Positions 1 through 6,581 of a stretch of DNA of 11,707 nt are shown in pieces. The translations under genes were made by a program, and so were the position numbers. Below the pieces are notes generated by a model, which was not told the DNA's origin, did not search any database, and saw nothing but the letters and a program-made list of their open reading frames with translations. The number at the start of each line of letters is the position of its first letter. Positions within the stretch are counted from its first letter, which is position 1. Source of the DNA: Elusimicrobiota bacterium (GTDB lineage: Bacteria > CG03); NCBI GenBank assembly GCA_021161625.1, contig JAGHAG010000021.1, positions 1-11,707 of the forward strand. The letters run 5' to 3'.

Positions 1-56
1 CAGACCCATGGTCTGCTATAAAAGTGACAAGGTGACTAAGTGACGAGGTGACAAGG
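1..56. repeat. Composite repeat: short hairpin plus GTGACNNN 8-bp tandem array (left copy)
   Basis: Positions 1-15 form a hairpin with arms CAGACC/GGTCTG around CAT, probably cut at its 5' side by the window edge. After a 7-nt linker come four 8-bp units at 24-31, 32-39, 40-47 and 48-55, each starting GTGAC (tails AAG, TAA, GAG, AAG). The same arrangement, hairpin then 7-nt linker then four GTGACNNN units with TAA in the second, recurs near 11586-11642. A near-identical hairpin lies at 9926-9942. This is a dispersed non-coding repeat with no open frame; its function is unknown. Confidence 0.8.
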
Positions 57-73
57 GAAATGAAAAATTAGTG

Positions 74-163
74 GTAAGGATTAAGTAGTAAGGATTAAGT
101 TATGGAAAAGATGAATTACTTAATTCTTAAAGTGAGCGAAGCGAACGACTTAATCCTTAATCC
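74..163. repeat. Direct and inverted repeat cluster around TAAGGATTAAGT
   Basis: A 13-bp word, GTAAGGATTAAGT, occurs at 74-86 and 88-100 (period 14). Its 12-bp reverse complement, ACTTAATCCTTA, lies at 148-159 with further TTAATCC following, so either copy can fold onto it. Between them is a GCGAAGCGAAC segment that echoes the GCGAAGCG at 311-318. No coding frame or RNA gene is recognisable. It is best read as part of the repeat field downstream of the minus-strand kinase. Confidence 0.7.
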
Positions 164-176
164 TGACAAATACGGT

Positions 177-240
177 TTTGAAAATTTGAAATTTGATAAT
201 TTGAATTTGTTTAGGATTTAGGATTTAGAATTTAGGATTT
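177..240. repeat. AT-rich heptad repeats (TTTGAAA-like, then AGGATTT x4)
   Basis: Positions 177-209 carry loosely spaced TTTG words every 6-8 bases. Positions 213-240 are four 7-bp units: AGGATTT, AGGATTT, AGAATTT, AGGATTT. The rest of 241-300 is similar AT-rich sequence without a gene. Similar words return at 9757-9904. Confidence 0.65.
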
Positions 241-307
241 GATAATATGGATTGTCATTTTGAATTTTGCAGTTTGAATTTTAAATTTCCATAATCAAAT
301 TTACAAT

Positions 308-320
308 ATCGCGAAGCGAT
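308..320 (-). terminator. Weak hairpin just past the kinase stop
   Basis: ATCGC-GAA-GCGAT forms a 5-bp stem nine bases beyond the stop codon of the minus-strand kinase gene, followed on that strand by ATTGTAAATTT rather than a clean T run. It could act as a weak terminator, or be only a copy of the GCGAAGCG repeat word seen at 135-143. Confidence 0.25.
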
Positions 321-329
321 TGCGGATTT

Positions 330-2024
330 TTATTCGTTGTGGGGAATTACATAGGCGCTTCCACCAATAAACTCTCTCAATGGCGAAGTTGGTGGAATTA
401 TGCTTAAATCCTGAATTGGTTCAACTGTCTGGAGAAGCGCCTTAACTCTTATTCCCCGGATATATGGGTCAAGCCTTCCTTCTTTTCTTAACTTTTCAAT
501 AAATTCATCACTTGGCAGAAGTCCTTCAAGAGCTTTTTTTAATGCAGGAAGTTCATAGGGAAGCCCTGAGTTTATGACAACATCTGTTGAAAGAATGTAG
601 GGAATTATGTGTTTTAATTCTCCTTTTCTTACATAGGGCCAGTGGGCAAGGGTTTGTTCTGTTGAATAATTTCTGTATTTTACATCCCGTATCATCCTTT
701 TCAGCATTCTTATATCTGCCCAGCGGGTATATGTGTTTTCCACATCACGGAGGATGTTCATTGATTCAATGTAAATGCTGAATTTACTTGAAGCAGGAAC
801 AGAGGCAGTGAGTTTTCTGTAAAGACCGTGCAGACAATCTATTAAAAGGATTTCATCATTTTCAAGATGAAAATCAACAAACGATTCTCGTCTCCCTGTT
901 TTAAAATTATATTTTGGTTTTTTTATTGTTTTTCCCTGAAGAAGTTCACTGAAATGCTGGTTCAAAAGTTCTATGTCTATTGCTTCAGGCATTTCAAAAT
1001 CATAGTCACCAAATTCATCCTTTGGCTGGTCTTCAAGATTTTTAAAATAATCGTCAACATTCAGTTGTTTTAATTTAAGTCCGTGTTTGCTCAACTCTTC
1101 GCCAATGATTACAGTTGTTGTGGTTTTATTTGAGCAGGAAGGACCTGCAATAATTATCATCCTGACTCTGTCTCTTTCTTTTCTTGCAAGAATTTTTTTT
1201 ACAACCTCATTTACTTCATCTCTGAATCTTTTATCTGAAAGTTCAATGAGTGTTCTTATATCCCTGCCATTGCGACAGGCAACCCAGTTATTCAAATCAA
1301 AGATTTTTTCACATCTGTGTTCTATATTCCATTCAAGAATTTTTCTGCAGATGTCATAATGAATGCCGTTTCTTGTAAACTGTTCCTGTGTGATTTCACC
1401 GGTTCTAAGTTTTCTTTTTCCTTCTCTGAAAATCATAAAACCTTCTGAAATTTCAATTTCTCCTATTCTTTTTAAAACTGCTTCAATCATATCCATGATA
1501 AAATCCCGTGTGGGATAAAGTTGATATGGGGTGAGTGGCTTTTTTGACATTTCCAGAATGTTGGATGTCAGAAATTCAATTATATCTTTTTTTTCTTCGT
1601 CACTTACTACAGGAAAAAGGCCGAGATGATATTTTTGCGTCAGATTTGCTTCTTCAATTTTTTTAACTATGAAATTTTCTACAGTTTGTCTATTTATATT
1701 TTCTTCCTTCAAACTTTCAATCACGATAACAGAAATTCTCTCCATTGCACGAGAATTTTTCAGCCGTCTGTGTCTTTCTTCAGGTAAGAAACTTATATAT
1801 TTTTTAAAAAAATCCTCCAGCAGAAAATGTATATTGTAAAACTCGTCATAAACCGCTCTGTCTATAACTTCAAAATACTGCCTTGCTCTTCTTTCAGCAA
1901 TCCAGCGGGTTGCGTGTTCCACATCACTGATTGTATTGATAAGGGAATTTATAATTTTTTGTGGAGAGTAAGGAACAACCTCACCCCATTTGTCAATAAT
2001 TTTTTCAATTTTTTCTGGAACCAT
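330..2024 (-). CDS. Uridine-kinase-like nucleoside kinase with ATP-cone-like N-terminus
   Basis: This 564-residue cytoplasmic protein probably phosphorylates a nucleoside or related small molecule with ATP. Residues 288-504 match the uridine kinase/phosphoribulokinase fold of Thermotoga TM0751 type: P-loop GPSCSNKT at 294-301, LNVDDYF (321-327) with the likely catalytic Asp, DFEMPEAID (342-350), IDCLHGLY (395-402), DIRMLKRMIRD (437-447), and the family's C-terminal PPTSPLREFIGGS. Residues 1-75 (DKWGEVVPYSPQKIINSL...) and 172-207 (FIMDMIEAVLKRIG...FREGKRKLR) resemble ribonucleotide-reductase ATP-cones, replacing the TGS-type N-terminus of known relatives. Two active-site positions look altered: P-loop Gly is Asn299, and the usual EGIHGL reads DCLHGL. 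The ATG is preceded by GAGGTGGG and a strong promoter divergent from rpsL. Kinase family is fairly sure; substrate is unknown. Confidence 0.85.
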   Translation of the reverse strand: MVPEKIEKIIDKWGEVVPYSPQKIINSLINTISDVEHATRWIAERRARQYFEVIDRAVYDEFYNIHFLLEDFFKKYISFLPEERHRRLKNSRAMERISVIVIESLKEENINRQTVENFIVKKIEEANLTQKYHLGLFPVVSDEEKKDIIEFLTSNILEMSKKPLTPYQLYPTRDFIMDMIEAVLKRIGEIEISEGFMIFREGKRKLRTGEITQEQFTRNGIHYDICRKILEWNIEHRCEKIFDLNNWVACRNGRDIRTLIELSDKRFRDEVNEVVKKILARKERDRVRMIIIAGPSCSNKTTTTVIIGEELSKHGLKLKQLNVDDYFKNLEDQPKDEFGDYDFEMPEAIDIELLNQHFSELLQGKTIKKPKYNFKTGRRESFVDFHLENDEILLIDCLHGLYRKLTASVPASSKFSIYIESMNILRDVENTYTRWADIRMLKRMIRDVKYRNYSTEQTLAHWPYVRKGELKHIIPYILSTDVVINSGLPYELPALKKALEGLLPSDEFIEKLRKEGRLDPYIRGIRVKALLQTVEPIQDLSIIPPTSPLREFIGGSAYVIPHNE

Positions 2025-2063
2025 AATCCCACCTCAATTTTTGAAAAAATTTATAAGTTAAAA

Positions 2064-2092
2064 AGTATATATGAAAATCTTAAACCTGTCAA
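2064..2092 (-). promoter_or_regulatory. Sigma-70 promoter for the kinase gene
   Basis: Read on the minus strand, TTGACA (2092-2087) is followed by a 17-nt spacer and TATACT (2069-2064). This is a full -35 consensus and a 5/6 -10 match. A start near 2057 gives a leader of about 33 nt containing the GAGGTGG ribosome site. The -35 box lies 10 bp from the nearest -35 box of the rpsL promoters, so the two transcription units fire back to back. Confidence 0.75.
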
Positions 2093-2102
2093 ATTTTTGC
2101 TC

Positions 2103-2143
2103 TTGACTTTTTTCTTGCAATTTTTTATTTTCTTTTCTATGAT
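2103..2143 (+). promoter_or_regulatory. Overlapping sigma-70 promoters for the str-S10 operon
   Basis: Two candidates overlap, each with a 17-nt spacer: TTGCAA (2115-2120) with TATGAT (2138-2143), and TTGACT (2103-2108) with TATTTT (2126-2131). The first has the better -10 and would start near 2150, giving a leader of about 23 nt with GTGAGGA at 2162-2168 ahead of rpsL. The rest of the spacer is T-rich. No room remains for a long S12- or S7-binding leader. Confidence 0.65.
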
Positions 2144-2172
2144 TAGATTAAAGCAAATTAAGTGAGGATATT

Positions 2173-2550
2173 ATGCCGACGATAAATCAATTGATTAGAA
2201 AAAAGAGGAAAAAGATCCTTGCAAAAAAGAAAAGCAAGGCACTGGAGAGTTGTCCCCAGAAAAGAGGTGTTTGCACAAGGGTTTACACCACCACACCAAA
2301 AAAACCAAATTCTGCTTTAAGAAAAGTCGCAAGGGTGAAACTCACAAATGGGATGGAAGTTACAGCATATATTCCTGGAATTGGTCACAACCTTCAGGAG
2401 CACTCCATTGTTATGATAAGAGGGGGGCGTGTTAAAGACCTACCCGGTGTTAGATACCATCTTATAAGGGGTGTTCTTGATACAGCAGGCGTTGAAGGCA
2501 GGAAAAAATCCCGTTCAAAATACGGCACAAAAAGGGGTAAGAAAGAATGA
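2173..2550 (+). CDS. rpsL: 30S ribosomal protein S12
   Basis: S12 lies at the decoding centre of the 30S subunit and governs accuracy. The protein is 125 residues, the normal bacterial size. It contains the TPKKPNSALRK loop (41-51), whose lysines are the usual sites of streptomycin-resistance changes, and GGRVKDLPGVRYH (84-96) with Asp89, the position methylthiolated in many bacteria. The unmutated residues at both loops predict an ordinary streptomycin-sensitive S12. The start is supported by GTGAGGA six bases upstream and the canonical MPTINQLIRK opening. The stop overlaps the rpsG start as ATGA, implying translational coupling. It is the first gene of the plus-strand block; rpoBC, often found upstream, is replaced here by a divergent kinase gene. 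Confidence 0.98.
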   Translation: MPTINQLIRKKRKKILAKKKSKALESCPQKRGVCTRVYTTTPKKPNSALRKVARVKLTNGMEVTAYIPGIGHNLQEHSIVMIRGGRVKDLPGVRYHLIRGVLDTAGVEGRKKSRSKYGTKRGKKE

Positions 2551-3023
2551 GCAGAAAAAAATGTAAAATTTCAAAATTTAGAAAACTCGAGCCTGATATA
2601 AAATATGGAAGCATCCTGATAACGAAGTTAATAAATAATGTGATGAAGGAAGGGAAAAAAACAATAGCAATGAAAATTGTATATGGAGCATTGGAAGATG
2701 CTTCTAAAAGGCTAAAATTGTCCCCCAAAGAAGTTATTGAAAAAGCAATTGGAAATGTCAGACCTCAGGTTGAAGTTCGTTCAAGAAGGATAGGTGGTGC
2801 AACCTATCAGATACCACTCCCTGTTTCAGAAAAAAGAGGGGTTCGTCTTGCAATTGGCTGGATATTGGATGCAGCAAGAAGCAGAAAGGGTGCTCCGATG
2901 GCAAAAAAACTTGCAGACGAACTTGTAAACGCAGTAAGGAATGAAGGCGCTGCAATAAAGGTGAGAGACAACGTTCACAAAATGGCAGAAGCAAACAGGG
3001 CTTTTGCCCATTACAGATATTAA
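2547..3023 (+). CDS. rpsG: 30S ribosomal protein S7
   Basis: S7 nucleates assembly of the 30S head by binding the 3' major domain of 16S rRNA and in many bacteria represses its own operon. It is 158 residues long, close to the usual 156. Family hallmarks include LEPDIKYGS (14-22), LINNVMKEGKK, VRPQVEVRSRRIGGATYQIPLPV and the C-terminal KMAEANRAFAHYRY. It starts inside the rpsL stop (ATGA). Its own stop codon TAA (3021-3023) is part of the TTAA that borders a MITE-like insertion, so the protein end appears unaffected by the insertion. The normally short gap to fusA is expanded to 280 bp. Confidence 0.98.
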   Translation: MSRKKCKISKFRKLEPDIKYGSILITKLINNVMKEGKKTIAMKIVYGALEDASKRLKLSPKEVIEKAIGNVRPQVEVRSRRIGGATYQIPLPVSEKRGVRLAIGWILDAARSRKGAPMAKKLADELVNAVRNEGAAIKVRDNVHKMAEANRAFAHYRY

Positions 3024-3025
3024 CC

Positions 3026-3080
3026 TGGATTATTCACACCATGGGGATTTACAATGCAAACTGTTAGTGTGAATAATCCA
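3026..3080. repeat. 14-bp perfect inverted repeat (subterminal hairpin of the element)
   Basis: TGGATTATTCACAC (3026-3039) pairs perfectly with GTGTGAATAATCCA (3067-3080) across a 27-nt loop. The second arm is thus a third copy of the element's end sequence, placed internally, and is followed by a CCC-TTC-GGG mini-hairpin at 3081-3089. No T run follows, so an intrinsic terminator is unlikely. Confidence 0.85.
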
Positions 3081-3089
3081 CCCTTCGGG

Positions 3090-3243
3090 CAGCCCATTTT
3101 ATAGAGAAAAAGGGAGCGTTAGGAATATGAAGCAAACAAAATTCAAAGATTTGGCGAGGAATAAGATGACACAGGGAAAAATGGGCTGGGTTAACCCAGC
3201 CCTTTCTTTAGAAAGGGCTGTCCTGCCATTAAAAATGGCAGGA
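3090..3243 (+). repeat. Competing hairpins ahead of fusA
   Basis: Four pairings are visible. CAGCCCATTTT (3090-3100) pairs with AAAATGGGCTG (3178-3188). GGGCTGGGTT (3183-3192) pairs with AACCCAGCCC (3193-3202), a perfect 20-bp palindrome. CAGCCCTTTC (3197-3206) pairs with GAAAGGGCTG (3211-3220) over loop TTTA. TCCTGCCATT (3221-3230) pairs with AATGGCAGGA (3234-3243) over AAA. The first three share bases and cannot all form together. They lie inside the MITE-like element. Confidence 0.8.
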
Positions 3244-3264
3244 TGCATGAATAATGCAGGTTAA
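3127..3264 (+). other. Small open frame inside the element (45 codons), coding status doubtful
   Basis: An ATG at 3127 opens a 45-codon frame ending at TAA 3262-3264, which is part of the right-hand TTAA. The peptide begins MKQTKFKDLARNKM and is otherwise unlike anything I recognise. GGGAG (3112-3116) and AGGA (3121-3124) lie upstream. The frame is the same as fusA, with only this stop and 39 nt between. Most of its second half is hairpin sequence, so it is probably incidental to the element, though translation through it could affect the structures in front of fusA. Confidence 0.2.
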
Positions 3265-3303
3265 TACCCTGGCGATGATTATCTGATTTTCACAAAAACA
3301 AAA

Positions 3304-5400
3304 ATGTCCACTTATCTAAACATACAAAATCTCAGGAACATAGGAATTGTTGCTCACATTGATGCTGGAAAAACAACAACCACAGAAAGAATTCTTTATT
3401 ATACAGGCAAAATCTGGAGGATGGGTGAGGTTCATGATGGCACAGCCACAATGGATTTTCTTGAAGAAGAAAGAAAAAGGGGAATTACCATTCAGTCCGC
3501 TGTTACAACCTGCTACTGGGAATATTCAGGGCAGAAGTATCAAATAAACATAATTGATACTCCTGGACATGTTGACTTCACTGCAGAAGTTGAAAGGTCC
3601 TTGAGAGTTCTTGATGGTGCTGTGGTTGTATTCTGCGGTGTTGGGGGCGTTGAGCCACAATCTGAAACTGTATGGAGACAGGCGACAAAATACAATGTTC
3701 CAATAATTGCATTTATAAATAAACTTGATAGGGTTGGGAGTGATTTCTGGAGAGTGGTAAGTGAAATGAGGGAGTGTTTCACACAAAAAATCATTCCGAT
3801 AACAATTCCCACAGGGAAAGAAAAGGATTTCAATGGACTTATAGATATAATTGACGGAAAAGCAAGAATCTGGGAAGAGACAGGAGATGGCACCATCTGG
3901 CATGAAACAGAAATTCCCTCTGAATATATGGAAATCTATCAAAAACAGAGAGAGGAGTTGCTTGAAGCATTAAGCGAGGTGGATGACAGAATTCTTGAAG
4001 CGGTTGTTGAAAACAAACCCCTTTCACCAGAGGAAATAAAATCCGCTCTCCGAAAAGCAGTTATCAAAAAAAGTTTTGTCCCTGTGGTATGTGGCTCAGC
4101 ATTGAAAAATAAAGGAATTCAGTTTTTGATTGATTGTATTTGTCTGTATCTGCCATCGCCCGAGGATATAGAAAATATACCCCTTTATGACATACAGACA
4201 GGTGAGAAAGTAAAATTTGACAGAAGTTCTTTCTGGGCTCTTGTTTTTAAGGTTGTAAGCGACAGATTTTTTGGTAGATTTTCTTACATAAGGGTTTATT
4301 CCGGGAAATGTCATAAAGGGAAAAAAATTTACAACACAGTAAGAAAAAAAGCAGAGAGAATTGAAAAAATTTTTTCTGTCCATGCAGACAAAAGAGAAAC
4401 AATAGGTGAAATGCAGCAAGGAGACATTGTTGGGGTTGTTGGTTTAAAATTTTCAAAAACAGGTGACACCCTCAGTTCTGAAAGGGCGAGCTATGCCTTT
4501 GAACCGCCAAGTTTTCCTGAACCTGTTATCTGTCAGGCTGTTGAACCTGAATCTCCTTCCCAGTTTGACTCTCTTTCAATGGCTCTTTCAAAATTGAGTG
4601 AGGAGGACCCTACTTTTATTGTAAAAAGAGACACACAAACAGACGAGACAATTGTTTATGGAATGGGAGAATTGCATCTTGAGGTGAATTTAAATCGTTT
4701 AAAGAAGGAATTTAAAGTGCCTGTGCGGGTTTCAAAACCACGGGTGAGATACAAAGAAGGAATTACAAAAGAAGTCATCCACGAAGAAAAATATGTAAAA
4801 CAGACAGGTGGACACGGACAATATGCGCACATTGTTATAAGAGTTTTGCCAGAGCCTGAAAAGAAGTTTGAATTCAAAAGTTCAATAAAAGGAGGTGTGA
4901 TACCCTCGCAGTTTATTCCTTCAATTGAGGAAGGAGTAAAGACTGCTCTTGAATCAGGTCCGCTTGCAGGTTATCCTGTTTCAAATGTAAAGGTGGAACT
5001 TTTAGACGGTAGTTTTCATGAAGTTGACTCTTCAGACCTTGCATTTAAAATTTGTGCAATAGAAGGCATGAGAAAAGCTCTTGCAAAAGCCCATCCAATT
5101 TTGTTAGAACCAATAATGAGAGTTGAAATAGAAGTTCCGTCGGGATTTGTTGGAGATGTCCTTGGAGATCTTTCAGCAAGAAGGGGTTCTCCAGAGGGGT
5201 TGACAACAAAAGACAAATTAACTATTATAAATGCCTATGTGCCCCTTGCAGAATTGTTTGGGTACGCAACGGATTTAAGATCCATTACGCAGGGAAAGGC
5301 AAGTTATGTAATGGAACCTGCAAAGTTTGAACCGGTTCCAGAAAACATAGCTGAAAAAATTATAGGGATAGGAGGAGGTTATGGCAAAGGAGAAATTTGA
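3304..5400 (+). CDS. fusA: Translation elongation factor G
   Basis: EF-G is the cytosolic GTPase that drives tRNA-mRNA translocation and helps recycle ribosomes. The 698 residues match family length. GTPase motifs are AHIDAGKT (17-24), RGITI (59-63), DTPGH (85-89) with catalytic His89, NKLD (139-142) and SAL (265-267). Domain IV tip loops read QTGGHGQYAH (500-509) and FHEVDSSDLAF (571-581). Domain V has GDVLGDLSARRGSPEGL (617-633). The ATG at 3304 is the only in-frame ATG after the TAA at 3262; bases before it (ACAAAAACAAAA) show no Shine-Dalgarno site, unlike its neighbours. It follows the MITE-like insertion and overlaps tuf by 20 bp. Residues are a little divergent (GHGQYAH for GRGQYGH), but nothing essential is missing. 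A specialised EF-G paralogue cannot be excluded. Confidence 0.96.
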   Translation: MSTYLNIQNLRNIGIVAHIDAGKTTTTERILYYTGKIWRMGEVHDGTATMDFLEEERKRGITIQSAVTTCYWEYSGQKYQINIIDTPGHVDFTAEVERSLRVLDGAVVVFCGVGGVEPQSETVWRQATKYNVPIIAFINKLDRVGSDFWRVVSEMRECFTQKIIPITIPTGKEKDFNGLIDIIDGKARIWEETGDGTIWHETEIPSEYMEIYQKQREELLEALSEVDDRILEAVVENKPLSPEEIKSALRKAVIKKSFVPVVCGSALKNKGIQFLIDCICLYLPSPEDIENIPLYDIQTGEKVKFDRSSFWALVFKVVSDRFFGRFSYIRVYSGKCHKGKKIYNTVRKKAERIEKIFSVHADKRETIGEMQQGDIVGVVGLKFSKTGDTLSSERASYAFEPPSFPEPVICQAVEPESPSQFDSLSMALSKLSEEDPTFIVKRDTQTDETIVYGMGELHLEVNLNRLKKEFKVPVRVSKPRVRYKEGITKEVIHEEKYVKQTGGHGQYAHIVIRVLPEPEKKFEFKSSIKGGVIPSQFIPSIEEGVKTALESGPLAGYPVSNVKVELLDGSFHEVDSSDLAFKICAIEGMRKALAKAHPILLEPIMRVEIEVPSGFVGDVLGDLSARRGSPEGLTTKDKLTIINAYVPLAELFGYATDLRSITQGKASYVMEPAKFEPVPENIAEKIIGIGGGYGKGEI

Positions 5401-6568
5401 ACGAAAAAAACCTCATGTAAATGTTGGAACAATCGGCCATGTGGACCATGGAAAGACAACTCTCACCTCTGCAATCACAATGGTTCAGGCAAACAAGGGT
5501 CTTGCTCCGAGGTTTGAAAAGTACGAGGAAATTGACAAGGCACCAGAAGAAAGGGAAAGAGGGCTTACAATTGCTATTCACCATTCTGAGTATGAGACAG
5601 AAAAAAGGCACTATGCCCACATTGACTGTCCAGGACATGCTGACTACATCAAAAACATGATTACAGGTGCTGCTCAGATGGATGGTGCAATTCTTGTTGT
5701 AAGTGCTGCAGATGGTCCCATGCCACAGACACGGGAACACATCCTTCTTGCCCGACAGGTTGGTGTTCCTGCGATTGTTGTTTTTATGAACAAGACAGAC
5801 CAGGTTGACGACCCTGAACTTCTTGACCTTGTTGAACTTGAAATAAGGGACCTTCTTAAAAAGTATGAGTTTGACGGAGACAATGTTCCAATTGTTCGTG
5901 GCTCTGCATTAAAAGCGCTTGAGGGAGATGAAAATGAAATCAAAAACATTGAGGAACTTCTCAAATCTCTTGACGAATATATTCCAGAGCCCAAAAGAGA
6001 CACGGACAAACCCTTTTTAATGGCGGTTGAAGATGTTTTTTCAATTACAGGAAGAGGAACTGTTGCAACAGGGAGAGTTGAAAGAGGCATTTTGAAAACA
6101 GGGGAAGAGGTTGAAATTGTTGGCTTTGGTGAGGTTAGAAAGACCGTTGCAACTTCAATTGAAATGTTCAGGAAAATCCTTGATGAGGCACAGGCAGGTG
6201 ACAATGTTGGAATTCTTTTAAGAGGCGTTGACAAGGACGAAGTTGAAAGAGGTATGGTTGTTGCCAAACCTGGCACAATAACTCCTCACAAAAAGTTTCA
6301 GGCACAGGTCTATGTGCTCAAAAAGGAAGAAGGTGGTCGCCACACGCCTTTTGTTACAGGATACAGACCCCAGTTTTATATGAGAACAACAGATGTTACA
6401 GGCACAATTCAGCTTCCTTCAGGAAGAGACCTTGTTATGCCCGGTGACAATGTGGAATTAACAGCAGAGCTTATTTACCCCATTGCTATGGAAGAGGGTA
6501 TGAGATTTGCTATAAGAGAGGGCGGTCACACTGTTGGAGCAGGGGTTATAACAAAGATAATTGAATAG
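5381..6568 (+). CDS. tuf: Translation elongation factor Tu
   Basis: EF-Tu carries aminoacyl-tRNA to the ribosomal A site as a GTP complex. It is 395 residues, full length. Motifs: GHVDHGKT (19-26), RGLTI (60-64), DCPGH (82-86) with catalytic His86, NKTD (137-140), and the GSAL guanine loop; domains 2 and 3 follow, ending GGHTVGAGVITKI. Switch I after RGLTI reads AIHHSEYE where most bacteria have NTAHVEYE; Thr63 and the following His68 are retained. ATAGGAGGAGGTT is a strong ribosome site lying inside the end of fusA, so the genes overlap by 20 bp. It is the only tuf in the window. The gap to rpsJ is just 13 nt, so EF-Tu and the S10 genes should share transcripts. Confidence 0.97.
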   Translation: MAKEKFERKKPHVNVGTIGHVDHGKTTLTSAITMVQANKGLAPRFEKYEEIDKAPEERERGLTIAIHHSEYETEKRHYAHIDCPGHADYIKNMITGAAQMDGAILVVSAADGPMPQTREHILLARQVGVPAIVVFMNKTDQVDDPELLDLVELEIRDLLKKYEFDGDNVPIVRGSALKALEGDENEIKNIEELLKSLDEYIPEPKRDTDKPFLMAVEDVFSITGRGTVATGRVERGILKTGEEVEIVGFGEVRKTVATSIEMFRKILDEAQAGDNVGILLRGVDKDEVERGMVVAKPGTITPHKKFQAQVYVLKKEEGGRHTPFVTGYRPQFYMRTTDVTGTIQLPSGRDLVMPGDNVELTAELIYPIAMEEGMRFAIREGGHTVGAGVITKIIE

Positions 6569-6581
6569 GGCTTTCTCTGGT

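Larger units (their letters stand above)
3020..3264. mobile_element. MITE-like element with TTAA flanks (putative IS1380/piggyBac-type ends)
   Basis: A segment at 3024-3260 begins CCTGGATTATTCA (3024-3036) and ends TGAATAATGCAGG (3248-3260), inverted repeats matching at 12 of 13 positions. TTAA sits on each side (3020-3023 and 3261-3264), and symmetry extends two more bases out to TA. No transposase is encoded in its 237 bp. Excising it with one TTAA joins the rpsG stop to fusA by an ordinary 39-nt spacer, which supports insertion. TTAA targets with CC-starting ends are known from piggyBac and suggested for related IS1380-type elements; the family link is inference. TTAA is itself palindromic, so it could be part of the repeat rather than a duplication. 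Confidence 0.65.

Noticed and set aside
1..329. CRISPR array
   Set aside because: Repeats are 7-14 bp and contiguous or near-contiguous, without unique spacers of regular length, and no cas gene is present.
3041..3067. An 8-codon ATG frame in the loop of the 14-bp inverted repeat, as a leader peptide
   Set aside because: No ribosome site precedes it, codons show no regulatory bias, and such short frames are expected by chance.
3018..3266. TA rather than TTAA as target duplication (IS630/mariner-type MITE)
   Set aside because: TA does flank the symmetry, but the CC/GG ends directly inside TTAA fit a TTAA-target element better. Not fully excluded.
3024..3303. Known riboswitch or ribosomal-protein leader before fusA
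   Set aside because: I recognise no known aptamer or S7-binding motif, and the terminal inverted repeats explain the segment better.
5674..6276. A 200-codon open frame antisense to tuf
   Set aside because: Serine- and leucine-rich translation mirrors the codon bias of tuf; it has no homologous motifs.
6561..6581. Upstream TTG start for S10 adding seven residues
   Set aside because: The extra residues match nothing in the family, and ATG 6582 gives the standard 103-residue protein.
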